From contig JAEYWA010000029.1 of NCBI GenBank assembly GCA_023431385.1, forward strand, positions 1 through 5,343: a DNA stretch of 5,343 nucleotides. The letters run 5' to 3'. The DNA is from Bacillota bacterium. Its GTDB lineage: Bacteria; Bacillota; Clostridia; Acetivibrionales; DSM-1351. Made by a program: the position numbers and the translations under genes. The notes under the pieces were generated by a model that saw only the letters and a program-made list of their open reading frames with translations, made no database searches and was not told the origin of the DNA. Below, piece after piece: positions 1 to 5,261 of this stretch (positions are counted from its first letter, which is position 1; each line of letters starts with the position of its first letter).

Positions 1-304
1 TGATTCAAAATTCATTTCCTCACGTCCATGAGACCTCCCCAGGTAAGAACGCTTTCCTTCATTCCATATATCTGCTGCATCTACACCGCTTGTTTCGGAT
101 AGTTTAGGGCTTCATTTTGTACTGCAAACTCGCCCAACAAGTCTATGCCTTATATACAGTTTGTGTCCCTCAGACCGGAACTTTGCCTCCAGCTTCCTTC
201 AGATTCCTCGTCACCGAGGACACCCTTGCTCTTGGCTAACGGTTGGCACTATCAACCCCCGTATCGGACTTTCACCGACGAGAAAGCGCCCTTGCTGGGC
301 GCAC
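1..304 (-). mobile_element. Group IIC intron, 5' part (domain I onward), cut by window edge
   Basis: Read on the minus strand, the element starts with GTGCGCCC at 304 and shows the conserved order of a bacterial group IIC ribozyme. GGTGAAAGTCC lies at 276-266, CAAGGGTGTCC at 228-218, GGAATCTGAAGGAAGC at 207-192, GGTCTGAGGG at 176-167, and TTCTTACCTGGGGAGGTCT at 49-31. From memory, these blocks and their spacing closely match the Oceanobacillus iheyensis group IIC intron. The last block marks the end of domain I, so domains II-III begin near the left edge. Domain IV with any reverse transcriptase/maturase, and catalytic domains V-VI, would lie outside the window. The element is richer in GC than its surroundings and contains no believable protein gene here. 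The 5' boundary at 304/305 is clear. Whether the intron is full length and active cannot be seen. Confidence 0.88.
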
Positions 305-308
305 AGCT

Positions 309-345
309 AATAAATCTGCCCGATATAAAAACGGGCAGATTTATT
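309..345 (-). terminator. Intrinsic terminator of the ATPase/DUF5680 operon
   Basis: A perfect 14-bp inverted repeat (309-322 with 332-345) encloses a 9-nt loop and starts 7 nt after the DUF5680 stop codon on the minus strand. The GC core is CTGCCCG/CGGGCAG. The descending arm ends in ATTTATT, followed by AGCT and then the group II intron at 304. The U-rich tail is interrupted and partly inside the stem, which may reflect the insertion having displaced the original tail. Confidence 0.8.
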
Positions 346-351
346 TATTTT

Positions 352-795
352 CTATTCAATTTTTCCACCATGAAAATAACATTCATATACCTTTTCATTT
401 TTATTGTAGATTTCTTCATACCCGTTGAACCATTCAATATCACCATCTACAGAGCACTTATATGTCAAATTGTCCTTTGTATATATTTCAGGCCCTCTGA
501 ATGGCTTATCAACCGGTATTATAGTTAAAGCTTCCTTAAGAAAATCGCTGTTAAAAGCTGAACTTATAACCCTTCCGCAATAATTCATTGACCATATAGG
601 TTTTTCATTTTCCCAAACAGCTTCCTCACCGGCGAAGTTTTTTGATCCAAGATAAGTATCTAAATAATACAGCTCCCCTTCCCTATACGACAAATCATGG
701 GAATCAGGCCGAGAAGAAAGGATTTCCGGACCCTTACCTGCATAAGTAGCCTGTTTTGCCTTAATTAAAAAACTTGTGATATTTTCTTTTAACAT
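352..795 (-). CDS. DUF5680-like small hypothetical protein
   Basis: This 147-residue protein of unknown function resembles the DUF5680 domain, which occurs alone or at the C-terminus of some XRE-type regulators. Recognisable family features are a Lys/Tyr-rich start (KAKQATYAGKG, 12-22), a central block GEEAVWENEKPIWSMNYCG (56-74), PFRGP (98-102), a DIEWFNGYEEI segment (119-129) and a C-terminal YFHGG (140-144). It has no signal peptide, membrane segment or DNA-binding helix-turn-helix, so it is probably a free-standing cytosolic domain. The start is supported by GGAGAG, which lies inside the last codons of the upstream ATPase gene. Only 2 nt separate the ATPase stop from this ATG, so translation is probably coupled. 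It is the last gene of its operon and is followed by an intrinsic terminator. The family assignment is from memory of consensus motifs; no biochemical role can be inferred. Confidence 0.85.
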   Translation of the reverse strand: MLKENITSFLIKAKQATYAGKGPEILSSRPDSHDLSYREGELYYLDTYLGSKNFAGEEAVWENEKPIWSMNYCGRVISSAFNSDFLKEALTIIPVDKPFRGPEIYTKDNLTYKCSVDGDIEWFNGYEEIYNKNEKVYECYFHGGKIE

Positions 796-797
796 TT

Positions 798-1556
798 TTA
801 ATACTCTCCTTTTTCGCTAAAAAGTAAGTTCAGCATTTTTTTTGGGTTATTTAAGAATTGCCTGGTAATAATATAATGCTCAGTTTCCTCATAGGGTGTA
901 CTTTTTATTCCTTTTTCATCAAGCATCAATATTTCTGAATCAGGAAATGCCAACAATAGCGGTGAATGAGTTGCAATAATAAATTGTGAGTTTGCCTTAA
1001 CCAGTTCATTAATTTTTACAAGCAAAGATAACTGTCTGGACGGAGATAGAGCGGCTTCAGGCTCATCCAATATATATAAGCCATGCCCCCTGAACCTGTT
1101 CAGAACCAGAGACATGAAGCTTTCACCATGTGATTGCTGATGTAGTGAAACTCCGCCATATGACATTTTTACAGGAGGACTAAATGATGGTTCTGAGTCC
1201 AGTTTATCAATTTCAGTGGCCACATTGTAAAAACTTTCGGCCCTGAGAAAAAAACCGTCTTTTGGGCGCTTTACCCCTTTTATGGTGGTTATGTGCCTAT
1301 ATAGTGATGAATGTGTCTCCTTAGAAGCAAAACTAAAATTAATTGTGCCACCCTCAGCATTAAAGCCCATATTTACAGCTAAGGCCTCAAGCAGCGTAGA
1401 TTTACCAGACCCATTCTCACCCACAAAAAATGTAACTCTCTTATTAAAGGATAATTGCTCAATTCCCTTTAAGCATGGTAAATTAACGACATAAATATCT
1501 TCACATTTTATTTCTCTTTTTAGTTTGATTCCACTGATATATAAATCACTGAACAT
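798..1556 (-). CDS. COG3910-like ABC/AAA ATPase
   Basis: This is a 252-residue single-domain ATPase of the ABC/RecF-SMC type, with no transmembrane part. Motifs in order are Walker A GENGSGKST (46-54), a family block GVKRPKDGFFLRAESFYNVATEID (94-117), an ABC-signature-like SHGES (142-146), Walker B GLYILDEPE with catalytic Glu (159-167) and an H-loop ATHSP (195-199). All ATPase residues are intact. The length and the DGFFLRAESFYNVATEI block match the predicted-ATPase group COG3910 as I know it, whose cellular role is undefined. I chose the ATG at 1556, not the upstream ATG at 1583. GGAGAG sits 7 nt before 1556, nothing comparable precedes 1583, and the family normally starts just before the 'LYISGIKLKR' strand. 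The gene is transcribed from 1608-1636 beside a LexA-like box and is coupled to the DUF5680 gene downstream. It could act in DNA repair or stress, or be a defence-like ATPase; neither is shown. Confidence 0.93.
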   Translation of the reverse strand: MFSDLYISGIKLKREIKCEDIYVVNLPCLKGIEQLSFNKRVTFFVGENGSGKSTLLEALAVNMGFNAEGGTINFSFASKETHSSLYRHITTIKGVKRPKDGFFLRAESFYNVATEIDKLDSEPSFSPPVKMSYGGVSLHQQSHGESFMSLVLNRFRGHGLYILDEPEAALSPSRQLSLLVKINELVKANSQFIIATHSPLLLAFPDSEILMLDEKGIKSTPYEETEHYIITRQFLNNPKKMLNLLFSEKGEY

Positions 1557-1563
1557 TCTTACG

Positions 1564-1569
1564 CTCTCC
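1564..1569 (-). promoter_or_regulatory. Ribosome binding site that sets the ATPase start
   Basis: GGAGAG on the minus strand lies 7 nt before the ATG at 1556. It falls within the reading frame that would open at 1583, and so argues that the nine residues between 1583 and 1557 are not translated as part of the protein. Confidence 0.75.
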
Positions 1570-1607
1570 AGGTCTGGTATCATATACCAAATAAATGATT
1601 AATTACT

Positions 1608-1636
1608 ATTATATAATAAGATAAGTATATAGACAA
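1608..1636 (-). promoter_or_regulatory. SigA-type promoter of the ATPase/DUF5680 operon
   Basis: On the minus strand TTGTCT (1636-1631) is followed after exactly 17 nt by a perfect TATAAT (1613-1608). This predicts transcription starting near 1601, with a leader of about 45 nt before the ATG at 1556. The -35 box shares its outermost base with the LexA-like palindrome at 1636-1649, so a bound repressor would cover the edge of the promoter. Confidence 0.6.
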
Positions 1637-1649
1637 GAACATTTGTTCG
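1636..1649. promoter_or_regulatory. Candidate LexA (SOS) operator
   Basis: Read on the minus strand the site is CGAACAAATGTTCT. It matches the Gram-positive LexA consensus CGAACRNRYGTTYC at all positions but the last, and the core GAAC-N4-GTTC is a perfect dyad. It lies in the divergent region between the ATPase operon and the sirtuin gene, touching the -35 element of the ATPase promoter. The match is visible in the sequence; binding by LexA is inferred. Confidence 0.55.
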
Positions 1650-1679
1650 TTTTTTGACAGACTTATACAATTATACCTT

Positions 1680-1691
1680 AAGAAGCTTCTT
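1680..1691. repeat. 12-bp perfect palindrome AAGAAGCTTCTT
   Basis: This uninterrupted dyad lies just upstream of the candidate -10 box (1696-1701) for the sirtuin gene, a position suited to an operator. No known regulator consensus is recognised, and a short AT-rich palindrome could arise by chance. Confidence 0.3.
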
Positions 1692-1695
1692 TTTA

Positions 1696-1701
1696 TATAA
1701 T
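1696..1701 (+). promoter_or_regulatory. Candidate -10 box for the sirtuin gene
   Basis: TATAAT matches the SigA -10 consensus and would give a leader of about 75 nt before the ATG at 1784. No good -35 lies at 16-18 nt: the nearest hexamers are ATACCT and TATACC. A perfect TTGACA at 1654-1659 is too far upstream (36 nt) to partner it. Transcription may therefore need an activator or start elsewhere. Confidence 0.28.
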
Positions 1702-1731
1702 AGTGAAATTTTTTGTTCCACAGATGCTATT

Positions 1732-1748
1732 TTTCACAAAATGTGAAA
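1732..1748. repeat. Inverted repeat TTTCACA-AAA-TGTGAAA in sirtuin leader
   Basis: Two perfect 7-bp arms (1732-1738 and 1742-1748) flank a 3-nt centre, 35 nt before the sirtuin start. It could be an operator or a small leader hairpin. The half-sites point the opposite way from Rex boxes, so it is not assigned to Rex. Confidence 0.3.
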
Positions 1749-1770
1749 TAATTAATCTATATAAAAATCA

Positions 1771-1775
1771 GGGAG
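1771..1775 (+). promoter_or_regulatory. Ribosome binding site that sets the sirtuin start
   Basis: GGGAG lies 8 nt upstream of the ATG at 1784 and identifies that codon as the start, in preference to the in-frame ATG at 1703. Confidence 0.7.
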
Positions 1776-1783
1776 TTGATTTT

Positions 1784-2527
1784 ATGGATACCAAGCAATT
1801 ATCAGAGATTATTAAAGGCAGCAATAATATTGTTTTTTTCGGAGGAGCAGGAATGAGCACCGAATCAGGAATTTCAGATTTCCGCTCGGAGAATGGACTT
1901 TATAAAACATCAGCAGGATTTGATTATCCTCCCGAAACAATGCTTTCTCACAGCTTTTATGTCTCCCATACATCAGAGTTCTTCAGATATTATAAACAAA
2001 AAATGATATTTAGAGATGCAAAACCAAATCCAGGTCATCATGCTTTGGCTCACCTGGAGAGAGAAGGCAAATTAAAAGCAGTTATTACCCAGAACATCGA
2101 CGGTCTTCATCAGTTGGCAGGCAGCAAAAAAGTTTATGAACTCCACGGGTCTGTCCATCGAAACCACTGCACAGGCTGTAACAGGTTTTATGATCTTGAC
2201 TTTATTACTTCATCTCAAGACATTCCTGTTTGTCCTGCCTGTAACGGTATTGTAAAACCTGATGTTGTGTTGTATGAAGAAGCTCTTGATGATAGCGTTG
2301 TTAATGGTGCAGTCACAGCAATAAGGCAGGCTGATATTTTAATAATCGGTGGTACATCACTTGTTGTTTACCCGGCAGCAGGACTAATCAATTATTTTAA
2401 TGGAAGTAAATTAATACTGATAAATAAAAGCAGTACTCCTTATGATACCAAGGCTGATATCGTAATTCATGATTCGGTGGGCAAACTGTTGGGAGCAGTA
2501 ATTGAATTGCTGTCGGGTCGCAGTTAA
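1784..2527 (+). CDS. cobB: NAD-dependent protein deacylase, sirtuin (Sir2/CobB) family
   Basis: This 247-residue cytosolic sirtuin removes acetyl or related acyl groups from lysines using NAD+, releasing nicotinamide and O-acyl-ADP-ribose. The catalytic set is complete: NAD-binding GAGMSTESGISDFRS (21-35), TQNIDGLH (102-109), general-base His121 in ELHGS, GTSLVVYPAA in the second half of the Rossmann fold, and a late LINKSSTP that contacts the cofactor. Four zinc cysteines form CTGC (129-132) and CPAC (150-153). Length and motifs fit the stand-alone bacterial deacetylases rather than SIR2 domains of defence proteins, which usually lack this zinc module. The ATG at 1784 is chosen because GGGAG lies 8 nt before it. 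An in-frame ATG at 1703 would add 27 unrelated residues without a ribosome site. The gene diverges from the ATPase operon, converges on crcB, and appears to be monocistronic. Confidence 0.95.
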   Translation: MDTKQLSEIIKGSNNIVFFGGAGMSTESGISDFRSENGLYKTSAGFDYPPETMLSHSFYVSHTSEFFRYYKQKMIFRDAKPNPGHHALAHLEREGKLKAVITQNIDGLHQLAGSKKVYELHGSVHRNHCTGCNRFYDLDFITSSQDIPVCPACNGIVKPDVVLYEEALDDSVVNGAVTAIRQADILIIGGTSLVVYPAAGLINYFNGSKLILINKSSTPYDTKADIVIHDSVGKLLGAVIELLSGRS

Positions 2528-2553
2528 AAATATCAGAAATGTTAGCGAATAGA

Positions 2554-2934
2554 TTAACTAATGAAAACATTTGCCAATAGCTTACCAAGAAGAGTACCAG
2601 TCAGGCAGAAAACAATACTTAAAAACATATTTAACACTGCTTGAAGAGTATTACCATTCTGAAATAAATTTATGGTCTCGAGACTGAAGGTTGAAAATGT
2701 GGTAAAACCGCCAAGTATTCCCGTAGTCATGAAGATCATCAGGTTTTTGTTATTCGGGTAATTACAGGCAAAAAGCTGAGTCAGAAATCCAATTAAAAAA
2801 GAGCCCAAGACATTAATAATCAGTGTTGATACAGGGAAATTTCCTGAGTATAATTTGTTTATTAATATGGCCAGCACATATCTGGATGCTGCACCAATAA
2901 AGCCGCCGGAGCCTACAATTAAAAGCTTCAACAT
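2554..2934 (-). CDS. crcB: Fluoride channel/exporter CrcB (FluC)
   Basis: This 126-residue integral membrane protein of the FluC family forms a dual-topology dimer that lets fluoride leave the cell and so relieves fluoride toxicity. The signature residues are present: GGFIGAASRY (10-19), pore Asn41 in INVLGSFLIG (40-49), and GGFTTFSTFS (75-84) with Phe80 and Phe83 of the phenylalanine box, plus the Gly-Thr break near 75-78 associated with the central sodium ion. Four hydrophobic segments lie near 4-25, 35-56, 65-88 and 98-122. The length is normal and only one copy is seen, as expected for a homodimer; many Gram-positives carry two unequal copies. A purine-rich GAGGAAGAGG ends 5 nt before the ATG. 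The gene converges on the sirtuin with only 26 nt between stops and no evident terminator. I see no fluoride riboswitch in its leader. Confidence 0.95.
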   Translation of the reverse strand: MLKLLIVGSGGFIGAASRYVLAILINKLYSGNFPVSTLIINVLGSFLIGFLTQLFACNYPNNKNLMIFMTTGILGGFTTFSTFSLETINLFQNGNTLQAVLNMFLSIVFCLTGTLLGKLLANVFIS

Positions 2935-3063
2935 AAAAACCTCTTCCTCGTCGATTTACATTAAATACATTTTACTGCATACGCCTTACTTTTAACAGCT
3001 ATTTAATACCCAGTTGAGCAAATAAATTTGTCATTAATTAAATCCTAACGGATTTATCAAGCA

Positions 3064-3079
3064 ATCAATGTATCAATGT
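3064..3079. repeat. 8-bp tandem repeat ATCAATGT x2
   Basis: Two exact adjacent copies of ATCAATGT lie in the non-coding region. They are short and could be slippage products; no binding protein is recognised. Confidence 0.5.
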
Positions 3080-3110
3080 AATTCTAATAAATCAAAGTGG
3101 TATCCATTAT

Positions 3111-3132
3111 AATACTAGAATACTAGAATACT
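3111..3132. repeat. 8-bp tandem repeat AATACTAG x2.75
   Basis: Two exact copies of AATACTAG (3111-3118, 3119-3126) are followed by a partial third copy AATACT. They sit about 100 nt upstream of the promoter candidate for the symporter leader. A replication-slippage origin is most likely, though direct repeats of this period could also be a regulator site. Confidence 0.55.
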
Positions 3133-3212
3133 TAATTATTTTACATATTATTGAAATTATGATATTTCATCCCAGATACAGGCACTTTTCTTTGGTTTTT
3201 TGAATAAAACGA

Positions 3213-3241
3213 TTGATATTTTTAAGATATTATGTTAATTT
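3213..3241 (+). promoter_or_regulatory. Candidate promoter for riboswitch-symporter transcript
   Basis: TTGATA (3213-3218) is spaced 17 nt from TAATTT (3236-3241), which would start transcription near 3248, about 45 nt before the riboswitch. The -10 box is a weak match in very AT-rich DNA. The call rests mainly on the need for a promoter in this stretch. Confidence 0.3.
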
Positions 3242-3291
3242 TATTTATGCAAGTTGAACGATATGAAACTGCAAAATTCTTTCGTTTAGCT

Positions 3292-3377
3292 GCTCTCTGG
3301 AGAGTCCCAGTAAATGGGCGCCGAAGGTGCAAGGAAAAGTGAGAGCTTTTCCGGTCTCTCAGGCAAAAGGACAGAGC
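3292..3377 (+). promoter_or_regulatory. Glycine riboswitch, single aptamer
   Basis: The conserved core of the glycine aptamer is complete. Closing helix P1 is GCTCT (3292-3296) with AGAGC (3373-3377). P2 is GAGAG (3300-3304) with CTCTC (3356-3360). A hairpin CCCA/TGGG spans 3306-3318. The core GCGCCGAAGG (3318-3327) is followed by TGCAA, and the stem GGAAAAG/CTTTTCC pairs 3333-3339 with 3346-3352. The 3' hallmark CTCTCAGGCAAAAGGACAG runs from 3356 to 3374. Only one aptamer is present, not the common tandem pair. An intrinsic terminator lies 31 nt downstream, so control is probably by transcription attenuation in response to glycine. The regulated gene is a sodium-coupled alanine/glycine symporter, a known class of target. 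Confidence 0.93.
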
Positions 3378-3407
3378 TTACAAGCTTTATGTCTTTCTCT
3401 TTTGAGG

Positions 3408-3434
3408 GCCAAAACAAAATGTTTTGGCTTTTTT
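3408..3434 (+). terminator. Intrinsic terminator, expression platform of the glycine riboswitch
   Basis: A perfect 8-bp stem GCCAAAAC/GTTTTGGC (3408-3415 with 3421-3428) with a 5-nt loop is followed by six T residues (3429-3434). It lies between the aptamer and the symporter start, so it controls read-through. CTTTTG at 3399-3404 can pair with CAAAAG inside the aptamer (3364-3369), and its TTTTG can pair with CAAAA in the terminator arm (3410-3414). This offers a possible switching strand. Confidence 0.85.
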
Positions 3435-3471
3435 GATTGTCAAAAATTCAAGAAGGGATTGGTCAAAAATA

Positions 3472-4890
3472 ATGTTAGAGCAAATCAATAGTTTTATCAG
3501 CTGGTTCAATGGAATTGTATGGGGGCTTCCTCTCATAATTCTGGTATTATTGGTAGGAGTATTATTAACGATTCGTACCGGTCTTTTACAAGTAAGGCAC
3601 CTTCCCCGCGCAATTAAATACATGGTAAAAAATGAGGAAGGCGGAACCGGTGAAGTATCAAGCTTTGGTGCACTATGTACTGCACTTTCAGCAACCATAG
3701 GAACAGGTAATATTGTGGGAGTGGCTACCGCAATAGTTGCAGGAGGGCCCGGAGCGCTTTTCTGGATGTGGATAGCAGCGTTCTTTGGCATGGCAACAAA
3801 GTATGCTGAGGGACTTTTGGCAATAAAATACCGTACTATCGATAGTAATGGTCACGTTTTGGGTGGACCCTTCTATTACATAGAAAATGGTATGGGTAAG
3901 CGCTGGAAGTGGCTCGCTAAAGCCTTTTCTTTCTTTGGAGCAGCAGCAGGTCTTATGGGCATCGGAACTTTTGTACAGATAAATGGTATTTCTGATGCAG
4001 TTAAAAATTATTTTGATTCAAATAGTGAATGGACCGTTTCACTTATAGGGAGAGACTATTCCTGGACAATTGTAATTACAGCGGCTGTTGTAACTATCTG
4101 TGCAGGTTTGGTTATAATCGGAGGCATAAAAAGAATTGCCAGTGTATCCGAAGTAATTGTCCCCTTTATGGCTATTTTTTATGTAATAGCCACATTATTT
4201 GTTGTTTTCACAAATGCAAAAGCCATTCCGGGTGCTCTTGTTCAAGTATTCGAAGGAGCCTTCGATATAAAAGCTGTTGGAGGCGGTTTATTCGGTACTG
4301 CCATGATGACCGCGATGAGAAATGGTATCGCACGCGGTATCTTTTCCAATGAATCTGGCTTGGGTAGTGCACCAATCGCTGCAGCTGCTGCAAAAACCAA
4401 AGAACCGGTACGACAAGGTTTGGTATCAATGACCGGAACCTTTATTGATACTATTATAATCTGTACAATGACCGGTCTTTGCATTATCACAACAGGTTCA
4501 TGGAATATTAATTTGAAAGGTGCTGCTGTAACGCAAAATGCTTTCCAATCCGGCTTCAGCTTTGCTCCCAATCTTGGTTCCTTTATATTAATGATTAGCC
4601 TTGTATTCTTTGCTTTTACAACAATTATTGGCTGGAGCTACTATAGTGAGCGCTGTATGGAATACCTAACAAACGGCAAAACAAAAGTAATTAAAGCTTA
4701 TCGTTGGTTATATATTTTAGCTGTGTTTGCAGGACCTTTTATGACAATAGAAGTAGTATGGAATATTTCTGATATATTCAATGGAATGATGGCCTTCCCC
4801 AACCTGCTTGCTCTGATTGCACTCAGCGGAGTAGTAGCAGCAGAGACTAAGAAATATTTCGCAAAAATTAAGGAACGGAAGTTGAAATAG
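3472..4890 (+). CDS. Sodium:alanine/glycine symporter (AGCS family)
   Basis: This 472-residue inner-membrane secondary transporter of the AGCS family (TC 2.A.25, AlsT/DagA-like) couples uptake of alanine or glycine to sodium. Family blocks are GVLLTIRTGLLQVRHL (29-44), ALSATIGTGNIVGVA in the substrate/ion-binding region (71-85), GGPFYYIENGMG (near 131-142), NESGLGSAPIAAAAA (293-307) and FTTIIGWSYYSERCMEYL near the C-terminus. Hydrophobic helices are evident near 16-34, 66-88, 93-115, 153-170, 197-219, 228-246, 325-342, 367-388, 410-430 and 439-458. Length is normal and the gene is intact. The upstream glycine riboswitch suggests glycine as a natural substrate, alone or with alanine. The ATG at 3472 is chosen because an in-frame TTG at 3424 lies inside the terminator stem. 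Its Shine-Dalgarno (AGAAGGG, 3451-3457) is 14 nt away, longer than usual. Confidence 0.95.
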   Translation: MLEQINSFISWFNGIVWGLPLIILVLLVGVLLTIRTGLLQVRHLPRAIKYMVKNEEGGTGEVSSFGALCTALSATIGTGNIVGVATAIVAGGPGALFWMWIAAFFGMATKYAEGLLAIKYRTIDSNGHVLGGPFYYIENGMGKRWKWLAKAFSFFGAAAGLMGIGTFVQINGISDAVKNYFDSNSEWTVSLIGRDYSWTIVITAAVVTICAGLVIIGGIKRIASVSEVIVPFMAIFYVIATLFVVFTNAKAIPGALVQVFEGAFDIKAVGGGLFGTAMMTAMRNGIARGIFSNESGLGSAPIAAAAAKTKEPVRQGLVSMTGTFIDTIIICTMTGLCIITTGSWNINLKGAAVTQNAFQSGFSFAPNLGSFILMISLVFFAFTTIIGWSYYSERCMEYLTNGKTKVIKAYRWLYILAVFAGPFMTIEVVWNISDIFNGMMAFPNLLALIALSGVVAAETKKYFAKIKERKLK

Positions 4891-4914
4891 CATATTTTAA
4901 TCAAAACAGTTGTC

Positions 4915-4960
4915 AAAGGCAGATATTACAGCGAGTGCTGCTATATCTGCCTTTGTATTT
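4915..4960 (+). terminator. Terminator hairpin after the symporter, possibly bidirectional
   Basis: Perfect 12-bp arms AAAGGCAGATAT/ATATCTGCCTTT (4915-4926 with 4943-4954) enclose a second small stem CAGC/GCTG (4929-4932 with 4937-4940). The 3' side continues TTTGTATTT. The hairpin begins 24 nt after the symporter stop. It also lies just past the stop of the minus-strand GNAT remnant, so it may serve both directions, though its T-tract is weak on the minus strand. Confidence 0.75.
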
Positions 4961-4966
4961 AAGGTA

Positions 4967-5170
4967 CTATCTTGACATTTCCATTCCAACACAATTCCAA
5001 AATCCTTCATCAGCGTCCCAAACTTTTTCAGTAAAAGACGTTTTTACAAAGCCTACACTTTCGTAACACCTAATAGCTCTAATATTAAAATCAAAAACAT
5101 TAAGTTTAATTTTGTTAAGGCCCAGCTCATTAAACCCAATTTTTACCAGTTGTCCCTTGAAAATATCCAC
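4967..5170 (-). pseudogene. GNAT N-acetyltransferase, C-terminal remnant
   Basis: The 67-residue open frame matches only the second half of a GNAT acetyltransferase of the RimJ/RimL type. The segment FNELGLNKIKLNVFDFNIRAIRCYESVGF (13-41) is the classic C-terminal motif: the strand-helix around 'LNVF-NxxAIxCYExVGF'. The acetyl-CoA pyrophosphate-binding Q/RxxGxG/A loop and the whole N-terminal half, about 90-100 residues in the family, are missing. The frame opens at a GTG (5170) with no convincing ribosome site. Upstream DNA (5171-5216) is AT-rich, codes for nothing recognisable, and runs straight into the end of an ISL3-like element at 5217. The likeliest reading is a gene broken by insertion or deletion. 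A functional small protein is unlikely because the cofactor site is absent. Confidence 0.75.
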
Positions 5171-5234
5171 TATACGTTAAATATTAATGTTTATATGTAA
5201 TAATCTTATAAAAATCGGTTCTTTTTCAAGTGTT

Positions 5235-5257
5235 GGGGTAGGTTAAATACCTGCCCC
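5235..5257. repeat. Subterminal hairpin in the ISL3-like end
   Basis: GGGGTAGGT (5235-5243) pairs with ACCTGCCCC (5249-5257) through nine pairs including one wobble, with loop TAAAT. It lies between the transposase stop and the terminal repeat. It could stop transcription entering or leaving the element, or be part of the transposase-binding end. Confidence 0.5.
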
Positions 5258-5261
5258 TGTT

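Larger units (their letters stand above)
2935..3287. other. AT-rich intergenic region between crcB and the symporter leader
   Basis: No convincing coding sequence is present. The stretch holds the ribosome site of crcB (2940-2949), a small hairpin (TAAATCC/GGATTTA, 3039-3045 with 3050-3056, loop TAAC), two sets of 8-bp tandem repeats (3064-3079 and 3111-3132) and a weak plus-strand promoter candidate (3213-3241). No clear promoter for crcB could be chosen. The hairpin has no T-run on either side and is not called a terminator. Confidence 0.6.

Noticed and set aside
145..528. Plus-strand open frame across the intron end and terminator
   Set aside because: It runs through the antisense of the group II intron, the terminator hairpin and the DUF5680 gene, with no protein-family resemblance.
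1557..1583. ATPase start at the ATG at 1583
   Set aside because: GGAGAG is downstream of it and ideally spaced for the ATG at 1556, where the family normally begins.
1732..1748. Rex (NADH-sensing) operator in front of the NAD-dependent sirtuin
   Set aside because: Rex boxes have TGTGAAA pointing inward to TTTCACA. Here the half-sites are in the reverse order, with a 3-nt spacer, so the match is not valid.
1703..1783. N-terminal extension of the sirtuin from an ATG at 1703
   Set aside because: No ribosome binding site precedes it, it would overlap the candidate promoter region, and the added residues do not resemble sirtuins. GGGAG before 1784 marks the real start.
1784..2527. SIR2-type anti-phage defence gene
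   Set aside because: The protein is a compact single-domain deacetylase with a full zinc module and no fused effector, and the neighbours form no known defence system.
3039..3056. Terminator between crcB and the symporter leader
   Set aside because: A 7-bp hairpin is present but neither strand has a T-run after it.
3424..3471. Symporter start at an in-frame TTG at 3424
   Set aside because: The TTG lies inside the riboswitch terminator stem and adds residues foreign to the family.
3387..3791. Minus-strand open frame opposite the symporter start and its leader
   Set aside because: It is antisense to a clear transporter gene and to the riboswitch terminator, with a low-complexity Pro/Ala-rich translation. 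The same applies to 4208-4571 and 4698-4916.
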